Shown: positions 62,022-64,000 of the stretch, piece after piece
Numbering within the stretch: position 1 is the stretch's first letter
Layout of the letters: the number at the start of each line of letters is the position of its first letter
The notes under the pieces: model-generated
What the model saw: the letters and a program-made list of their open reading frames with translations, nothing else
Databases searched by the model: none
Told to the model about the DNA's origin: nothing
Program-made: the position numbers and the translations under genes
Origin: Nymphaea colorata
Taxonomy: Eukaryota; Streptophyta; Magnoliopsida; Nymphaeales; Nymphaeaceae
Length of the DNA stretch: 64,000 bases
Reading direction: 5' to 3'
Assembly: GCF_008831285.2 (NCBI RefSeq)
Contig: NC_045141.1
Location: 23,094,742 to 23,158,741 of the forward strand

Positions 62022-64000
62022 TTTGTTCCTCATTCTGGTTCATCCAGTGCTTCATTTTTGGTGTATTGGACTTTTTTGGCTGTCGGAATTTTTATGATTT
62101 GGTGATCATGGAACCCGAATTTCTTAATGCTTTAAGTTTAGGCACATGCCTTGAACAATTTGAATTGACGTACCTTTTTTTAAAATTATGTCCAATCATT
62201 TTGATATGGTACCCAATTAATCTCGTCCATTCTCTTCTCTCTGGTTTCTCCTGTATTTTTTTTTTTTGCAGGCGGTCCGATGCCTGCCCATGTCGTGCGA
62301 TGTTCCTTTGTTTATTGTTTCCTGTCTACCAAATGGGCGATGGATGGGTGAAGCAATGCTACAAACAGACTATGCCAGCACAAATGCCTCCTCCGTATTA
62401 ACGTATACATTACTTGCGGTGAACGATGTTGAATCAGATAGACAAAGTTTAATATACATGGCACGTATTTTACACCTACCAATTGGTGCGTCTAGCCGCC
62501 TAGACCTCCGTAGTATAGTATGTCGAGTGGCGGATTGTGCGATACTAATGAAAAGAAAATTGAATGGAGGTGGTTTGAGGTTTCACCTTTCTAATAGGAA
62601 ATCATATGACATTGAAAAACTTTCTATGAAATACTTTTTTTGGACTTTAATCGTCTAAGCTGATTTGATTGCTTGGTAATTCTGATGTTTGGTTTTGATG
62701 AACCGAAAGTTCTAATCGTGATTTATTGCACACGAAATCGTTTAATTGAACTGAACATTTCATTTCTCTAAGAAGTTTTATATGGGACTACTAAGTCCTT
62801 AGCCTTCTTCTTAGGGGGGGCTGTAAAACCCTCCACTAGGTCTTCCCTCGTTTTAGAGAGTCAGCCCAGACTTAACTTGCAAAAGGAGGTGCGCCCAATG
62901 AAAATCAAGCTACGTTTGCCTTTTCTTCTTTGGGTACTGCCATGGTATTAAGGTCACTTTCTTCCTCTATTGCCTAACCCAACGTCGCTTCGTCTACTGT
63001 CTGACTGGTTTATAACCAATGCGAACGCATCTACATGAGGCATGATGAAATTGGCTGTGATGCGGACGACTAGATTATGTTGATTGGCTTTCAAATCTTA
63101 CTTTTCACTATTTGGATATAAAAAGCAGCCATTCATCCCTTGGGTGGTTAGCACATCAAAGTTCATAAATTAGAACCCTAGGAGTTCAAATTCTATGGTT
63201 GTTTGGAATAAGAAAATATTGGTTTTTTTTTTTTTTTTTGGGTCCACGTTCTTCTCTTGACCAGATTTCTGAGTGATCCTGCCCCTGAAGAGGTAAGCAA
63301 GGGAGAGCGAAAGAGAGAGGTGAACACAAGAGAATAAAATACGTCTTATCTCTTTTCTCCTTATCCCCTGAGCGCCTGAGAGTACAGTCTGGGGAAGGCC
63401 GTCCGGTGAATGCGAGCTGTTACATAGATGAAAGAAAATGGTGGCAACGAAGGGATTTTCCCTGCCAGCTGATTAGAAGGTCAATTTAGGACCTTCAAAG
63501 TGAAGGATTTAAAAGTACGACCTCTTGGGCACCTCTTTTGCACAATGTGGTGTTCACGATGAAGAAAAGGAAGCAAAATGTGAATAAAACGATTGTGGAG
63601 AACGATGATAAGCACTTTAGAACGGCATGAAGCTCATTCCATTAACAACTCTTTCTACTGCAGGAATTATGGAAAAATAGAAATATTATCCAGAAAAATG
63701 CCCCATCCTTCGTTTTTTCTTGATTCCGAACACTTTGTTTGGCAAAAAAAGAACTTCTTCAATCTTGAGGGAAACCAAAGGGCGATCTCTCCACAGGTTT
63801 TCCCCAGAAAACCAGTATCAGAAGCTTGATGGAAGCACAAACAGACCACGCAAAACCACGCCCCTCGTTACATAAAACAAATTCTTTGTGATCAATAATA
63901 ATTGCATTGTGAACAGAAAGGGAGAAGAATTCCCTCTTAGAGAGTGGCATAGCTGAATTACTTTCCTTTCCTTTCTAGCTATTCAGAGTTCAGAATGGAA
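62022..64000. other. Right-hand flank, no gene recognised
   Basis: RPL15 3' UTR at the left. A tRNA-like sequence (GGGTGGTTAGCACA ... GGAGTTCAAATTCTATGG) is at 63138-63205, followed by a T run at about 63221-63239, the arrangement expected of a SINE remnant. Open frames at 62266-62658 and 63593-63829 show no family features. Confidence 0.5.
63138..63240 (+). mobile_element. Candidate SINE remnant
   Basis: An A-box-like GGGTGGTTAGCAC, a B-box-like GAGTTCAAATTCT, and a terminal T run within about 100 nt. Structure fits a short tRNA-derived SINE with a T-rich tail; no target duplication was determined. Confidence 0.35.

Overview
The window is nuclear DNA of a land plant, most likely a flowering plant. 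It is AT-rich, its genes are split by long introns with GT-AG borders, and it encodes plant-type acetylglutamate kinase with a plastid presequence, plant GT47 exostosin, mitochondrial cytochrome c1 and cytosolic ribosomal protein eL15. I cannot name the species. No rRNA, tRNA gene, CRISPR array or prokaryotic operon was seen. Exon models below were built by hand from splice borders, reading-phase continuity and family sequence knowledge; each full model sums to a multiple of three.

Layout, left to right. 1-5.3 kb: repeats and a decayed last exon of a terpene synthase. 5.4-22.8 kb (minus): a complete 17-exon SNF2 remodeler with a C-terminal macro domain (ALC1/CHD1L type, Arabidopsis CHR10), 880 aa, with an 8-nt microexon, a duplicated decayed exon and a 6.4-kb repeat-filled intron. 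23-27.7 kb: GA-rich leader-like DNA without a recognised gene. 27.95-29.05 kb (plus): intronless plastid N-acetylglutamate kinase (arginine synthesis). 33.3-38.0 kb (minus): four-exon GT47 glycosyltransferase of 597 aa, with a TATA box and probable leader exon near 39.7 kb. 41.5-45.3 kb (minus): four-exon uncharacterised plant protein of 352 aa with a C-terminal membrane anchor. 48.4-55.8 kb (plus): cytochrome c1 of respiratory complex III. 58.7-62.0 kb (plus): RPL15, four exons, 204 aa. 62-64 kb: no gene seen.

The most interesting feature is the 5' end of the cytochrome c1 gene. Its usual short presequence exon is not found. Instead the two exons just upstream are derived from RPL15: an ATGG first exon and a copy of RPL15 exon 2 with a 90-nt in-frame internal deletion. 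Both keep their splice sites, and the second ends in exactly the phase needed to join the first recognisable cytochrome c1 exon. The joined frame gives a 317-aa protein with a new basic 27-residue N-terminus, which looks like exon shuffling that created a mitochondrial targeting sequence from a ribosomal protein gene. A second, younger copy of the RPL15 5' region (promoter, ATGG exon, intron, broken exon 2) lies inside the first intron and could act as an alternative promoter. The intact RPL15 source gene lies 3 kb downstream of cytochrome c1.
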